A stretch of DNA of 64,000 nt from Mycobacterium kansasii ATCC 12478 (GCF_000157895.3 NC_022663.1:5580001-5644000); one strand, 5' to 3'; shown: positions 18,025-27,664, numbered from the stretch's first letter. Translations and numbers: made by a program. Notes: generated by a model from the letters alone, not told the origin.

Positions 18025-18717
18025 TCACGCTCGAGGACCGGGCTCTCCCCCCGGTGAGGTTGGCGGCAGCAACAGCCGGCTCAGCTCCTCCTCTGCCTCG
18101 GTGACCGCGACGAACAGCAATTCGTCGCCCCCTTCCAGCGGCTCATCGGCTTGCGGCACGATGACTCGCGGTCCGCGCAGGATCGTGACCAGGACCGCAT
18201 CCCGGGGTAATTGCAGCTTGCGCACCGGCTTGCCGCCCCAGGGTGTGTCGTCGGGCAGCGTGATCTCCACCAGGTTTGCCTGGCCCTTGCGGAATTCCAT
18301 CAGCCGTACCAGGTCGCCGACGGCGACGGCCTCCTCGATCAGCGAGGCCAGCATGCGCGGAGTGGAAACCGCCACGTCAACGCCCCAGGCGTCGGTGAAC
18401 AGCCACTCGTTGCGGGGATCGTTGACTCGGGCCACTACCCGCGGCACCGCGAATTCGGTCTTGGCCAGCAGGCTGAGTACCACGTTGACCTTGTCGTCGC
18501 CGGTAGCGGCGACCACGACATCGAAATCCTCGAGGTGCACCGACTCCAGCAGGGTCAGCTCGCAGGCATCGCCCAATTGCCAATGCGCGGTCGGGATGGC
18601 ATCGGGGTCGAGGTGGTCGCGATTGCGCTCGATCAGGGTCACGTCGTGCCCATTTCCGATGAGCTCACGGGTCACTGAGCGGCCAACGGCGCCGGCCCCG
18701 GCGACGACTACCTTCAT
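18025..18717 (-). CDS. ceoC: Trk-type potassium uptake regulatory protein CeoC
   Basis: CeoC is a cytoplasmic RCK/TrkA-type subunit that gates a membrane K+ channel through NAD(H) binding. The 230 residues hold the Rossmann fingerprint GAGAVGRSVTREL at residue 7, VVAATGDDKVN in the middle and a C-terminal TrkA_C domain (about 150-220). AAGGAG lies nine bases before the ATG. It is downstream of ceoB, separated by 64 bases, in one operon. Confidence 0.9.
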   Translation of the reverse strand: MKVVVAGAGAVGRSVTRELIGNGHDVTLIERNRDHLDPDAIPTAHWQLGDACELTLLESVHLEDFDVVVAATGDDKVNVVLSLLAKTEFAVPRVVARVNDPRNEWLFTDAWGVDVAVSTPRMLASLIEEAVAVGDLVRLMEFRKGQANLVEITLPDDTPWGGKPVRKLQLPRDAVLVTILRGPRVIVPQADEPLEGGDELLFVAVTEAEEELSRLLLPPTSPGGEPGPRA

Positions 18718-18781
18718 CTGCGCCGCTCCTTAACCCCGGCTCGAAGCCGGGCCGAGCCGGCGTCTTCGTCGTCGGCGCGCT

Positions 18782-19465
18782 TCATTTGCGCGGCCCTGAC
18801 TCGAAGTCCTCACTGGGCGGCAGGGCCGCAATGGCCACCGCCTCGGCCGCCCGGCCGGAGATGGCGGCGACGTAGACCTGGTCGCCGGCCTGCAGGATCG
18901 TCTTCGGCTCGGGCAGCACCCCGGTTCCGAATCGGATCAGGAACGCCGCCCGGGCGCCGGTGGCCTGCTCCAAGTCGGTGACCCGGTGCCCGATCCAGTC
19001 CTCGTGCAAGATGACCTCGGCGACGGCGACCGTACCGGTGGGATCGCGCCACTTGGCGGTCTCAGTTTCGCGGAGCAGCGCGTTGAGCAGCCGGTCGGTG
19101 GTCCAGGGCACGGTGGCGATCGTGGGGATACCCAGGCGTTCGTAGACCTCGGCGCGCTTGGCGTCATAGATGCGGGCGACCACTCGCCGCACACCGAAGG
19201 TTTCCCGGGCCAACCGTGCCGAGATGATGTTGGAGTTGTCACCGGAGGACACCGCAGCGAATGCGTCCGCATCTTCGATGCCTGCCCGCAGCAGCACATC
19301 TCGGTCGAATCCCTGGCCGAGCACTCGCTCACCGGCAAACTCGGGGCTGAGCCGGTTGAAAGCGGTGCTGTCGCGATCGATGACCGCGACGTCGTGGCCG
19401 ATGCGGGACAGCGCGTCGGCCACCGACGAGCCGACCCGGCCGCAGCCCATCACTACCACTCGCAC
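18782..19465 (-). CDS. ceoB: Trk-type potassium uptake regulatory protein CeoB
   Basis: This 227-residue paralogue of CeoC has the same layout: Rossmann motif GCGRVGSSVADALSRIGHDV at residue 7, FAAVSSGDNSN in the NAD pocket and a TrkA_C domain from about 145. Length equals H37Rv CeoB. The two RCK proteins probably form a heteromeric regulator. The divergent neighbour is an APC-type permease, a possible membrane partner by context only. Confidence 0.9.
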   Translation of the reverse strand: MRVVVMGCGRVGSSVADALSRIGHDVAVIDRDSTAFNRLSPEFAGERVLGQGFDRDVLLRAGIEDADAFAAVSSGDNSNIISARLARETFGVRRVVARIYDAKRAEVYERLGIPTIATVPWTTDRLLNALLRETETAKWRDPTGTVAVAEVILHEDWIGHRVTDLEQATGARAAFLIRFGTGVLPEPKTILQAGDQVYVAAISGRAAEAVAIAALPPSEDFESGPRK

Positions 19466-19559
19466 GTGACGTCCTCTCGGCTGTAGCTGATTCCGGTGCG
19501 CAAAATTCTCGCCCAGGGAACGCTACCGTCAAAGCCGTCGGGGCTTACCCTTGGCTCTC

Positions 19560-21557
19560 GTGTCCAAACTTTCCACCGCCGCGCGCCGGCTGCTGATTGG
19601 CAGGCCGTTTCGCAGCGACCGGCTGAGCCACACGCTACTGCCGAAGCGGATCGCGTTGCCGGTATTCGCCTCGGATGCGATGTCGTCGGTGGCTTACGCC
19701 CCTGAAGAGATCTTTCTGATGCTGTCGGTGGCCGGTCTCGCCGCATACTCCATGGCGCCGTGGATCGCAATGGCGGTGGCCGCGGTGCTACTCGTGGTGG
19801 TATCGAGCTACCGGCAGAACGTGCACGCCTATCCATCCGGGGGCGGGGACTATGAAGTCGTCAGCACCAACCTGGGCCCCACCGCCGGTCTCGTGGTCGC
19901 CAGCGCCCTGATGGTCGATTATGTTCTCACGGTTGCGGTTTCGATTGCATCGGCGATGTCGAACATCGGTTCGGCGATCCCCTTCGTGTATGAGCACAAG
20001 GTGTTTTTCGCGGTGAGCGCCATCGTGCTGGTGACTGCGATGAACCTGCGGGGGGTCCGCGAATCCGGCCTGGCATTCGCCGTTCCGACCTATGCGTTCA
20101 TCATCGGAGTGGGCGCGATGCTCTGTTGGGGGCTGTTCCGGATCTACGTGTTGGGCAACCCGCTGCGCGCCGAGTCCGCCGGATTCGTGATGCACGCCGA
20201 ACACGGCAAAGTCGTCGGTGCCGCACTGGCATTCCTGGTGGCCCGCTCATTCTCCTCGGGCTGCGCGGCACTGACGGGTGTGGAGGCAATCAGCAACGGG
20301 GTCCCGGCTTTTCAGAAGCCCAAGTCCCGCAACGCAGCCACGACACTGCTCATGCTGGGCACCATCGCGGTGACCTTGCTGATGGCCATGGTCCTGCTCG
20401 CCGTCGAAACCGGGGTCCAGGTCGTCGACGATCCTGAGACGCAGCTGACCGGCGCCCCGCCGGGCTATCAACAAAAAACGTTGGTCGCTCAATTGGCGCA
20501 GACCGTGTTCGGCGGCTTCCACGTGGGGTTCTTGTTGATCGCCGCAGTCACCGCGCTCATCTTGGTGTTGGCCGCCAACACCGCGTTCAACGGCTTCCCG
20601 GTGCTCGGCTCGGTGCTGGCGCAGCACAGCTACCTGCCGCGCCAGCTGCATACCCGCGGTGACCGGCTGGCGTTCTCCAACGGGATCTTGTTCCTCGCGG
20701 CGGCCGCCATCGCGGCGGTGATCGCCTTCCGCGCCGAACTCACCGCGTTGATCCAGCTGTACATCGTCGGTGTGTTCATTTCGTTCACACTGAGCCAGAT
20801 CGGGATGGTCCGGCATTGGACTCGGTTGCTTCGCACCGAGACCGATCCCGTGGGCCGCCGCAAGATGATCCGCTCGCGGGTGGTCAACTCGGTCGGATTA
20901 GTGTCTACCGGCACGGTCCTGCTGATCGTCCTGGTCACGAAATTCCTTGTGGGCGCCTGGATTGCGATCGTCGCCATGGGCGCCCTGTTCATGCTCATGA
21001 AGCTGATCCGCCGCCACTATGACACGGTCAACCGGGAACTGGCGGAACAGGCCGCAGCCCAGGACAACGAAATCGTATTGCCCAGCCGCAATCATGCCGT
21101 GGTACTGGTGTCGAAGTTGCATCTACCGACACTGCGTGCGCTCGCCTACGCGCGGGCGACCCGTCCCGACGTGCTCGAGGCCGTCACGGTCAGCGTCGAC
21201 GACGCCGAAACCCGTGATCTGGTGCACAAGTGGGAGGAAAGCGATATCAGCGTGCCGCTGAAGGTCATCGCTTCGCCCTACCGTGAGGTGACCCGTCCGG
21301 TTCTGGATTACGTCAAACGGGTCAGCAAGGAATCCCCTCGGACCGTGGTGACGGTGTTCATCCCGGAGTACGTGGTGGGCCGGTGGTGGGAGCAGCTGTT
21401 GCACAACCAGAGTGCGCTGCGGCTCAAGGGCAGGTTGCTGTTCATGCCGGGCGTGATGGTGACATCGGTTCCCTGGCAACTGACTTCGTCGGAGCGGGTG
21501 AAGACGCTACAGCCCCATGTGGCTCCCGGCGATGCGCGGCGAGGCATTTTCGATTGA
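19560..21557 (+). CDS. APC superfamily amino acid/cation permease
   Basis: A 665-residue integral membrane protein with about 12 transmembrane helices up to residue 490, followed by a large soluble C-terminal domain. The N-terminal SDAMSSVAYAPEEI and central GVEAISNGVPAFQKPKS motifs are typical of the APC branch near KUP/KimA-like transporters. It corresponds to Rv2690c. Its position beside ceoB-ceoC suggests K+ transport, but this is inference. I start at GTG (VSKLSTAARR); a TTG three codons upstream is possible. Its stop overlaps the next start. Confidence 0.85.
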   Translation: MSKLSTAARRLLIGRPFRSDRLSHTLLPKRIALPVFASDAMSSVAYAPEEIFLMLSVAGLAAYSMAPWIAMAVAAVLLVVVSSYRQNVHAYPSGGGDYEVVSTNLGPTAGLVVASALMVDYVLTVAVSIASAMSNIGSAIPFVYEHKVFFAVSAIVLVTAMNLRGVRESGLAFAVPTYAFIIGVGAMLCWGLFRIYVLGNPLRAESAGFVMHAEHGKVVGAALAFLVARSFSSGCAALTGVEAISNGVPAFQKPKSRNAATTLLMLGTIAVTLLMAMVLLAVETGVQVVDDPETQLTGAPPGYQQKTLVAQLAQTVFGGFHVGFLLIAAVTALILVLAANTAFNGFPVLGSVLAQHSYLPRQLHTRGDRLAFSNGILFLAAAAIAAVIAFRAELTALIQLYIVGVFISFTLSQIGMVRHWTRLLRTETDPVGRRKMIRSRVVNSVGLVSTGTVLLIVLVTKFLVGAWIAIVAMGALFMLMKLIRRHYDTVNRELAEQAAAQDNEIVLPSRNHAVVLVSKLHLPTLRALAYARATRPDVLEAVTVSVDDAETRDLVHKWEESDISVPLKVIASPYREVTRPVLDYVKRVSKESPRTVVTVFIPEYVVGRWWEQLLHNQSALRLKGRLLFMPGVMVTSVPWQLTSSERVKTLQPHVAPGDARRGIFD

Positions 21558-22744
21558 CCCTGGCACCCGAACTGACGTTGGTCACCGGTGCGCCCGCAAA
21601 CGGCGGTAGCTGTGTGGCGCGCCACGAAGGCCGGGTGGTCTTCGTCCGCTATGCCTTACCCGGGGAGCGGGTGCGGGTGCGGGTCACCTCCGAGCGTCGA
21701 TCCTATTGGCACGCGGAGGTTGTCGAGGTGCTCGATCCGTCTCCGAACCGGATCGAGTCGTTGTGCCCGATTGCCGGGGTGACTGGCGCCGGCTGCTGCG
21801 ATCTGGCTTTCGCCGCCCCGGAAGCGGCGCGGGCGCTCAAGGCGCATGTGGTGGCCGATCAACTCAAACGGCTCGGCGGATACAACTGGTTCGGCGCCGT
21901 CGAACCGCTTTCGGATGCTGGTCCCACCGGTTGGCGCACCCGGGTGCGACTGGAGGTGGGACCCTACTGTCGCGTCGGCTTTCACCGCTACCACAGCAGC
22001 GCATTGGTGACCGATTTGCAGTGCGGGCAGGTGCCCGCCGGCATGCTGGACGGCCTGAATTCCGGTCGTGCCTGGCCCCCGGGTGGCCAGGTGAACGTGG
22101 TGCTCGACGACGACGGCCAGCGTCACGTGATGCTCACGGTGCGTCACGGCCGGCGGGTCGCCACGAGTGCGGTCGAGGGTGAGTATCGCGCGGTGCAGCG
22201 GATCGGCGGGCGAATCTGGCGGGTGCCCGTGACGGCCTTTTGGCAGGCGCATCGCGATGCGGCGGCCGTGTACAGCGGCCTGGTCGCGGACTGGGCGCAG
22301 GCTGCTCCCGGTATGACGGCGTGGGATCTGTACGGCGGTGCCGGTGTTTTCGCCGCGGTGCTGGGTGAGGCCGTGGGGGAGTCGGGACGGGTATGGACCG
22401 TTGACAGCGCGCGTGCGGCGTCGAGGACCGCCCATGCTGCGCTGGCCGATCTGCCGCAGGTAGCCGTCGTCAGCGAATCGGTGCGGCGGATGCTGGAGGG
22501 GCAACCAGTCGGCGCCGACGTCGCGGTGCTGGATCCGCCGCGTACCGGGGCCGGACGCGACGTGATCAAGCTGCTGGCTGCCGCGCGGGTGCCGCGGGTG
22601 GTGCATATCGGTTGTGAGGCAGCGTCTTTCGCGCGCGATATCGGCCTTTACCGCAGTCATGATTACGTGGTCGAGAAGATCAGGGTGTTCGATGCGTTCC
22701 CGCTGACCCATCACGTGGAATGCGTTGCGCTGTTGACCTGCTAG
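21554..22744 (+). CDS. TrmA/RlmD-like RNA (uracil-5)-methyltransferase
   Basis: 396 residues with an N-terminal TRAM-like OB domain, a linker and a C-terminal SAM methyltransferase domain. Visible motifs are WDLYGGAGVFAAVLG (SAM binding, about 255), VLDPPRTGAGRDV (motif IV) and HIGCEAASFARDI, which contains the catalytic cysteine. The usual Fe-S cysteine pattern is altered to CPIAGVTGAGCC, so cluster binding is uncertain. The TTG start overlaps the upstream permease stop (TTGA), implying coupling. It corresponds to Rv2689c. Confidence 0.85.
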   Translation: MTLAPELTLVTGAPANGGSCVARHEGRVVFVRYALPGERVRVRVTSERRSYWHAEVVEVLDPSPNRIESLCPIAGVTGAGCCDLAFAAPEAARALKAHVVADQLKRLGGYNWFGAVEPLSDAGPTGWRTRVRLEVGPYCRVGFHRYHSSALVTDLQCGQVPAGMLDGLNSGRAWPPGGQVNVVLDDDGQRHVMLTVRHGRRVATSAVEGEYRAVQRIGGRIWRVPVTAFWQAHRDAAAVYSGLVADWAQAAPGMTAWDLYGGAGVFAAVLGEAVGESGRVWTVDSARAASRTAHAALADLPQVAVVSESVRRMLEGQPVGADVAVLDPPRTGAGRDVIKLLAAARVPRVVHIGCEAASFARDIGLYRSHDYVVEKIRVFDAFPLTHHVECVALLTC

Positions 22745-22849
22745 CCCGATGCCGAGCGGCCCGGACCTTGATTATGCTGGCGACGGCGCTCCGGGAAGTC
22801 TGGTCGGAAGTCGGTATTCGTATTGACGCGGTATGACGGAAGGGCGCGC

Positions 22850-23749
22850 ATGCGGGACCTCGAGCCGGCAGTGTCGGATGTTGTGAGCGAGGTGATCCGG
22901 GTCCGTCGGCTCACCTATACCTATCCCAAGGCGTCCGCGGCGGCGGTGCGCGGGATGGATTTCACCGTGGGCCGCGGTGAGATCTTTGGATTCCTTGGCC
23001 CCAGCGGCGCGGGTAAGTCGACGACGCAGCGGATTCTCATCGGCCTGCTGCGCGGTCACGGCGGCGAGGTCGCGGTTTGGGGAAAGGACCCGGCAGCCTG
23101 GGGATCTGACTATTACGAACGCATCGGGGTGTCGTTCGAGCTGCCCAACCATTATCAGAAACTCACCGGACTGGAGAATCTGCGGTTTTTCGCTTCGCTG
23201 TATGCACAGCCCACCCTGGACCCCATGCAGCTGCTGGATGCCGTTGGTCTGGCCGACGCCGCCCACACCCGGGCCGGCAAGTATTCCAAGGGCATGCAGA
23301 TGCGCCTGACGTTCGCCAGGTCGTTGATCAACGACCCCGAGTTGCTCTTCCTCGACGAACCGACCGCCGGCCTGGACCCGGTGAACGCCCGCACCGTCAG
23401 GCACATGATCATGGATCTGAAAGCACGTGGCCGCACGGTGTTTCTCACCACGCACGACATGGCGACGGCTGACGAGTTGTGTGACCGGGTGGCCTTCGTC
23501 GTCGACGGGAGAATCGTCGCGTTGGATCGCCCCGCCGAGCTGAAGATCGCCCGCAGCCGGCGCCTGGTCAAGGTCGAGTACCGACGCGACGGCGGCGGCC
23601 TGCACGCTGCCGAGTTCCCGCTCGACACGCTGGCCGACGACCCGGCGTTTTACGCGGTGCTGCGTGACCACCACGTGGAGACCATCCACAGCAGGGAAGC
23701 CAGCCTCGACGACGTCTTCGTCGAAGTCACCGGCCGGCGGTTGTTGTGA
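22850..23749 (+). CDS. ABC transporter ATP-binding protein (fluoroquinolone-exporter type)
   Basis: The 299 residues form an ABC-2 type nucleotide-binding subunit: Walker A GPSGAGKST (about 48), signature YSKGMQMRLTFAR, Walker B LLFLDEPTAGLD and H-loop TTHDM. The C-terminal extension is typical of drug/antibiotic exporters. It matches Rv2688c, which in M. tuberculosis forms a fluoroquinolone efflux pump with Rv2687c and Rv2686c. The chosen ATG (MRDLEP) has GGAAGGG upstream. The stop overlaps the next start (TGATG). Confidence 0.9.
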   Translation: MRDLEPAVSDVVSEVIRVRRLTYTYPKASAAAVRGMDFTVGRGEIFGFLGPSGAGKSTTQRILIGLLRGHGGEVAVWGKDPAAWGSDYYERIGVSFELPNHYQKLTGLENLRFFASLYAQPTLDPMQLLDAVGLADAAHTRAGKYSKGMQMRLTFARSLINDPELLFLDEPTAGLDPVNARTVRHMIMDLKARGRTVFLTTHDMATADELCDRVAFVVDGRIVALDRPAELKIARSRRLVKVEYRRDGGGLHAAEFPLDTLADDPAFYAVLRDHHVETIHSREASLDDVFVEVTGRRLL

Positions 23750-24456
23750 TGCGGCTGGCACAGGCAGTGCGGCTGGAGGTGACGCTGCAAGTCCGGCAGC
23801 GGTTTCTGCACGCAGCGATATTTTCGGGGTTGATCTGGCTGGCGGTGCTGCTGCCGATGCCGGACCACCTGCGTCCGGTCGCCGAGCCGTATGTGCTCTC
23901 CGGCGACATCAGCATTATCGGGTTCTTCTTTGTTGCCGGCACCGTCTTCTTCGAGAAACAGGAACGCACGCTAAGCGCGGTTGTTGCCAGCCCGCTGCGG
24001 TTCGGCGAGTACCTGGCCGCCAAACTTATTGTTCTGCTGATGATTTCGCTCGGGGTGGCGGTAGTGGTAGCCACAATTGTGCACGGGTTCTCGTATCATC
24101 CGGCGCCGATGATCGTCGGGGTAGGGCTGGGGACGTTGCTGATGTTGCTGGTAGGGTTCATCAGCTCGTTGCCGTTTGCCTCGATCAGCGACTGGTTTCT
24201 GGTGGCGACCATCCCGCTGGCGGTGATGAACCTGCCCGTTCTGTACTACTCGGGTGTCTGGCCAAACCCGGTGTTGTATCTGCTGCCTACCCAGGGACCG
24301 CTGCTGTTGCTGGGTGCGGCCTTCGACCAGCTGCGGCTGGCGCCCTGGCAGATCGGGTACGCGGTGGTGTACCCGGCGGCCTGCGTGGCTGCGTTGTATT
24401 GGGCGGCCGATGCGATGTTTGGCCGCTACGTCGTCGCACAGGCCGGCGGATGGTAA
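23749..24456 (+). CDS. ABC-2 type permease subunit (Rv2687c-like)
   Basis: 235 residues with six hydrophobic helices, the first near 21-38 (AAIFSGLIWLAVLLPM). The pattern FEKQERTLSAVVASPLR is characteristic of ABC-2 permeases, between helices 2 and 3. It is translationally coupled to the upstream ATPase gene and overlaps the next permease gene by seven bases. The pair probably forms a heterodimeric pore for drug export. Confidence 0.88.
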   Translation: MRLAQAVRLEVTLQVRQRFLHAAIFSGLIWLAVLLPMPDHLRPVAEPYVLSGDISIIGFFFVAGTVFFEKQERTLSAVVASPLRFGEYLAAKLIVLLMISLGVAVVVATIVHGFSYHPAPMIVGVGLGTLLMLLVGFISSLPFASISDWFLVATIPLAVMNLPVLYYSGVWPNPVLYLLPTQGPLLLLGAAFDQLRLAPWQIGYAVVYPAACVAALYWAADAMFGRYVVAQAGGW

Positions 24457-25214
24457 CGGCGCGGTCCCAGGCAGCACGGGCGCTGGTGGCGTTCGGGCGC
24501 AACGACCTTCGTGGTACATACCGCGATCCGTTGCTGGTGATGATCGTCGTCGCTCCGGTCATCTGGACCAGCGCTGTCGCGTTGCTGACTCCGCGAGTTA
24601 CCGCTATGTTGGCCAACCGCAACGGCTTCGACTTGGTTCCCTACTACCCGTTGATCTTGACCGGCTTCCTGCTGCTGACGAGCATCATCATCGTCGGCGG
24701 CCTGGCGGCGTTCCTCGTCCTGGACGAGCTCGACGCCGGCACCCTGACCGCGCTGCGGGTGACCCCGGTCCCGCTGTGGGCCTTTCTCGCCTATCGCGCA
24801 GCGACCGTCATGGTGCTAACCACCGGCTATGTCATCGTCACGCTGTCGTTCAGTGGCATACTCGAGCCCGGCTTGGTGCCGTCGCTGATCCCGATCGGAC
24901 TGCTGGCCGGGCTCTCGGCGGTCGTGACGTTGCTGCTAATTCTGACCTTGGCGCACAACAAGATTCAGGGTCTGGCCGCGGTTCGTGGACTGGGTATGCT
25001 TATCGCGGGTTTACCCTGTCTGCCTTGGTTTGTCCACTCGTATTGGAACATCGCATTCGGAGTCTTGCCGCCGTACTGGGCCGCCAAGGCGTTCTGGGTG
25101 GCATGTGACCACGGCACCTGGTGGCCGTATCTGGTTGCGGGTGCTGGATATAACGTGGTCATCGGCTGGATGCTGTTTTGGCGGTTCTATGCCAAGAGCA
25201 TCAGCTTTGGCTAG
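24450..25214 (+). CDS. ABC-2 type permease subunit (Rv2686c-like)
   Basis: 254 residues, the second membrane subunit of the exporter. Six hydrophobic helices; the first cytoplasmic loop has LDELDAGTLTALRVTPVP, parallel to the loop in the other permease. The start codon lies inside the end of the upstream gene. The C-terminus YAKSISFG ends the operon. The PE/PPE insertion begins immediately downstream. Confidence 0.88.
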   Translation: MVTARSQAARALVAFGRNDLRGTYRDPLLVMIVVAPVIWTSAVALLTPRVTAMLANRNGFDLVPYYPLILTGFLLLTSIIIVGGLAAFLVLDELDAGTLTALRVTPVPLWAFLAYRAATVMVLTTGYVIVTLSFSGILEPGLVPSLIPIGLLAGLSAVVTLLLILTLAHNKIQGLAAVRGLGMLIAGLPCLPWFVHSYWNIAFGVLPPYWAAKAFWVACDHGTWWPYLVAGAGYNVVIGWMLFWRFYAKSISFG

Positions 25215-25301
25215 TGGACAGCTGGTCCAGCAGTCCCGGTCGTCGCCCCGCTGGAGAGTTGGTCGTCGGCCGCATGCCATGTCCTCGCCCGCGAACACGG
25301 C

Positions 25302-26639
25302 TTACCGACCGAGAAGGCGTTGCTTCTGCTGCGCGAATTCCTCATCGGTGAGGATTCCGGAATCCCGCAGGCCGGCCAGCTCGCGCAGCTCGGCAGCGAT
25401 CCCGGTTATCGGACCTTCGGTTGCCCGCTCGCGGGGTTCCGCGGGCTCATCAGCACTCAACGCGCCTCGATCACGGCGACGCAAACCGGCGGTGCTGCCG
25501 AGAGCCCGGCCGGCCATACCGGCCAGCGCCATGTCACCGAACAGGCCTGCTGAGCTGCCCGCCGCCACGTTGGTGGCAAGCCCGGCGGCGCTGGCCGGTA
25601 GCGCCAGGGCAACGGGCCGGTATGCCGGGGCTGCGGTGGCCCATGCAGGCGGTACGGACAACGAGCCGACTGGGACGGCCTGACCCATACCCGCCGCGGT
25701 CGGCATGCCCAAGCCCGGAAATACGCCCTTTGTCTCGATCTCTGCCGCCTGCAACGCGATTCCTATGCCAGCGGAATCAATGCCGAACGAGCCGGCCGAA
25801 TCGATACCGAACGAGCCGGCCGAATCGATGATGAACGCGCCGAAAAGATCTACCCCCAAACCGATCAGCGCCACGGTCAACGCCGGGTCGGCGGTTGCGG
25901 CCGGTGCCGCTAAGGACGACACCGCACCCACAGCCGGAATCGACGTCGCACCGAGCAGTGTCTGCGGCAACCCGGCCGTCGACGCCGCAGGCGATGCGAG
26001 GCTCTGCAGCGCTTGCGGCACGGCCGAGATCGGCACGGCGGCTGTTTGGGTGGTGGAACCGCTAGCGGTAGCCGCGGCATCGGCGACCGCGGCAGCTTGA
26101 CCCGCCACTCCACCGGGATTGGTGGCCGGGCCCGGCGGGGTGAACGGCGTCAACGCCGCGGCGGCGGCCGAGCTGCTGGCATAGCCGTACATGGCGGCAG
26201 CATCCTGGGCCCACATTTCGGCGTAATCGGCTTCCGTAGCCGCGATCGCCGGAGTGTTTTGGCCGAGAAGGTTTGTCGCCATCAGCGCGGCCAGCTGGGC
26301 GCGGTTTGCGGCGATCACGGAGGGCGGGACCGTCGTCGCGAACGCCTCCTCGTAGGCAGTAGCGGCGGCCATGGCCTGGCGGGCGGTCTGCTCGGCTTGG
26401 CCGGCTGAGGTGCGTAGCCAGGCAAGATATCCAGACGCCGCAGTCGCCATGGACGTCGACGCCGGACCTAACCATCCGCTGGTCAGCTGCGAGACGACCG
26501 ATTGGCAGGCGTCGGCGGCCGAGTCCAGGTCGCTGGCGAGACCGTCCCAGGCCGCTGCGGCGGCCAGCATGGGTCCGGGACCGGGACCGGCATACATCCT
26601 GCCGGAGTTGACTTCCGGCGGTAGCATCGCGAATTCCAT
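25302..26639 (-). CDS. PPE-SVP family protein with C-terminal SHOCT domain
   Basis: The 445-residue PPE protein has the N-terminal PPE domain (MEFAMLPPEVNSGRMYAGPG, about 1-165, with the WxG motif at 56-58). The SVP motif VGSLSVPPAW lies near 325-333. Between them is an eight-residue IDSAGSFG repeat, nearly three times (271-292). The last 35 residues (ITGIAAELREL...LTDEEFAQQKQRLL) match the SHOCT oligomerisation motif. AAGGAG precedes the ATG. Such proteins are usually secreted by a type VII system, most often ESX-5, with a PE partner. Only a PE remnant lies directly upstream. Confidence 0.88.
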   Translation of the reverse strand: MEFAMLPPEVNSGRMYAGPGPGPMLAAAAAWDGLASDLDSAADACQSVVSQLTSGWLGPASTSMATAASGYLAWLRTSAGQAEQTARQAMAAATAYEEAFATTVPPSVIAANRAQLAALMATNLLGQNTPAIAATEADYAEMWAQDAAAMYGYASSSAAAAALTPFTPPGPATNPGGVAGQAAAVADAAATASGSTTQTAAVPISAVPQALQSLASPAASTAGLPQTLLGATSIPAVGAVSSLAAPAATADPALTVALIGLGVDLFGAFIIDSAGSFGIDSAGSFGIDSAGIGIALQAAEIETKGVFPGLGMPTAAGMGQAVPVGSLSVPPAWATAAPAYRPVALALPASAAGLATNVAAGSSAGLFGDMALAGMAGRALGSTAGLRRRDRGALSADEPAEPRERATEGPITGIAAELRELAGLRDSGILTDEEFAQQKQRLLGR

Positions 26640-26652
26640 TGGACGTGGCTCC

Positions 26653-26907
26653 TTAGCAGGCAGCGGCCACGTTGACGGTCTCGGCGACGTCGTTAGACGC
26701 ACCGCCGGCTGTGGAGGCGTCGTGAATCGCCTTGGCCTGCAGGGCTACGGCGTGATACACCTGGTTTGGACAGCGAATTATGTTGTGGTCAAGTCTGATA
26801 CCGCGTTGGGGGCGGCTGGAACCACCGCTGTTGTCGGTGGCGCCGCGGCATCCGCGCCGCCTGGTGCCGAGCCGAATTGCCTCTGGGTGCCTGGCCATTA
26901 ACGACAT
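26653..26907 (-). pseudogene. PE domain remnant, scrambled by compensating frameshifts
   Basis: The frame from ATG to TAA (84 codons) starts like a PE protein (MSLMARHPEAI) and ends like one (QVYHAVALQAKAIHD... AAAC). The middle is unrelated in that frame. In the neighbouring frame the same DNA reads TTAVVPAAPNAVSDLT, matching the conserved PE core TTGVVPAAADEVSALT. So the gene lost about a dozen codons and now shifts frame and back. It sits where a PE partner of the adjacent PPE gene would be, 13 bases upstream. Confidence 0.75.
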
Positions 26908-27160
26908 GTGTTTCCTTACCTTTGTTGATCTGGCCGCGCGGCCTATCCGGACTACCGTCGCTGTGGATACCCGTTGCCGGCATGATGAGTCGGCCGATGT
27001 CCAGGTTTTGGTATTCATGAGTCGGTGCGACTGCGGCGCGCGGCTTGGTGGCGGTTAATCGGTCCGTTCGGCCGAACAACGGCGCCACGAAATCCCGCAC
27101 GGCAGACCCATTCTCGGTTGGCGGCAGGCCATCGCTGGCGGGTCCAGGAAGTGCCGTTAG

Positions 27161-27664
27161 CTACGCCCGCTTGTGTGACCGCTGGTTGTCGGTGAGGATC
27201 GAGACCACTCCTTTGGTCTCGAAAAGGGCCAACCGAATGTCCTCAGTTGTGTCGTGACCATGTTCGCGCAGGATCGCGTCCAGGTCGTCGCGGGTGAGCC
27301 TGCAGCGTCTCAAGTTACGTTGATCAACGTGACCATCGCGGATCAGCACCCGCACGGGCGGGTCAACGAGGCGACGCACCCATGGGATGAAGCGCAGCCT
27401 CGCGACCACATCATGAGCCACAATCAAGGCCAGCAGTGCCGCCGTTCCAGTGAGCCACGACGTCTCGGAGGCGGTCGCGGTGCGGCCCACGATGGCACCG
27501 ACCGCAACAGCGGTGACCCAATCAAATGGGGTGAACTCGGCGATGGTGCGACGCAACATAAGCCGAAAAGCTGTTGCGGCAGTGACGAACAACGCAAATG
27601 CTTTGATAGCTGCATAGGTTGCGGGGCGCCACCCGTCGACCAGCTGAAGTAACAGTTCCCTCAT
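27161..27664 (-). CDS. DUF421 (YetF-like) membrane protein
   Basis: 167 residues with three hydrophobic helices (about 17-35, 48-62, 70-87). The DUF421 cytoplasmic domain (about 100-160) shows PVRVLIRDGHVDQRNLRRCRLT and FETKGVVSIL. Homologues are common in mycobacteria and in spore formers (YetF), with unclear function. Its ATG overlaps the stop of the truncated PE gene (ATGA), so it may be expressed from the PE/PPE promoter. It is an odd passenger between two PE fragments. Confidence 0.82.
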   Translation of the reverse strand: MRELLLQLVDGWRPATYAAIKAFALFVTAATAFRLMLRRTIAEFTPFDWVTAVAVGAIVGRTATASETSWLTGTAALLALIVAHDVVARLRFIPWVRRLVDPPVRVLIRDGHVDQRNLRRCRLTRDDLDAILREHGHDTTEDIRLALFETKGVVSILTDNQRSHKRA

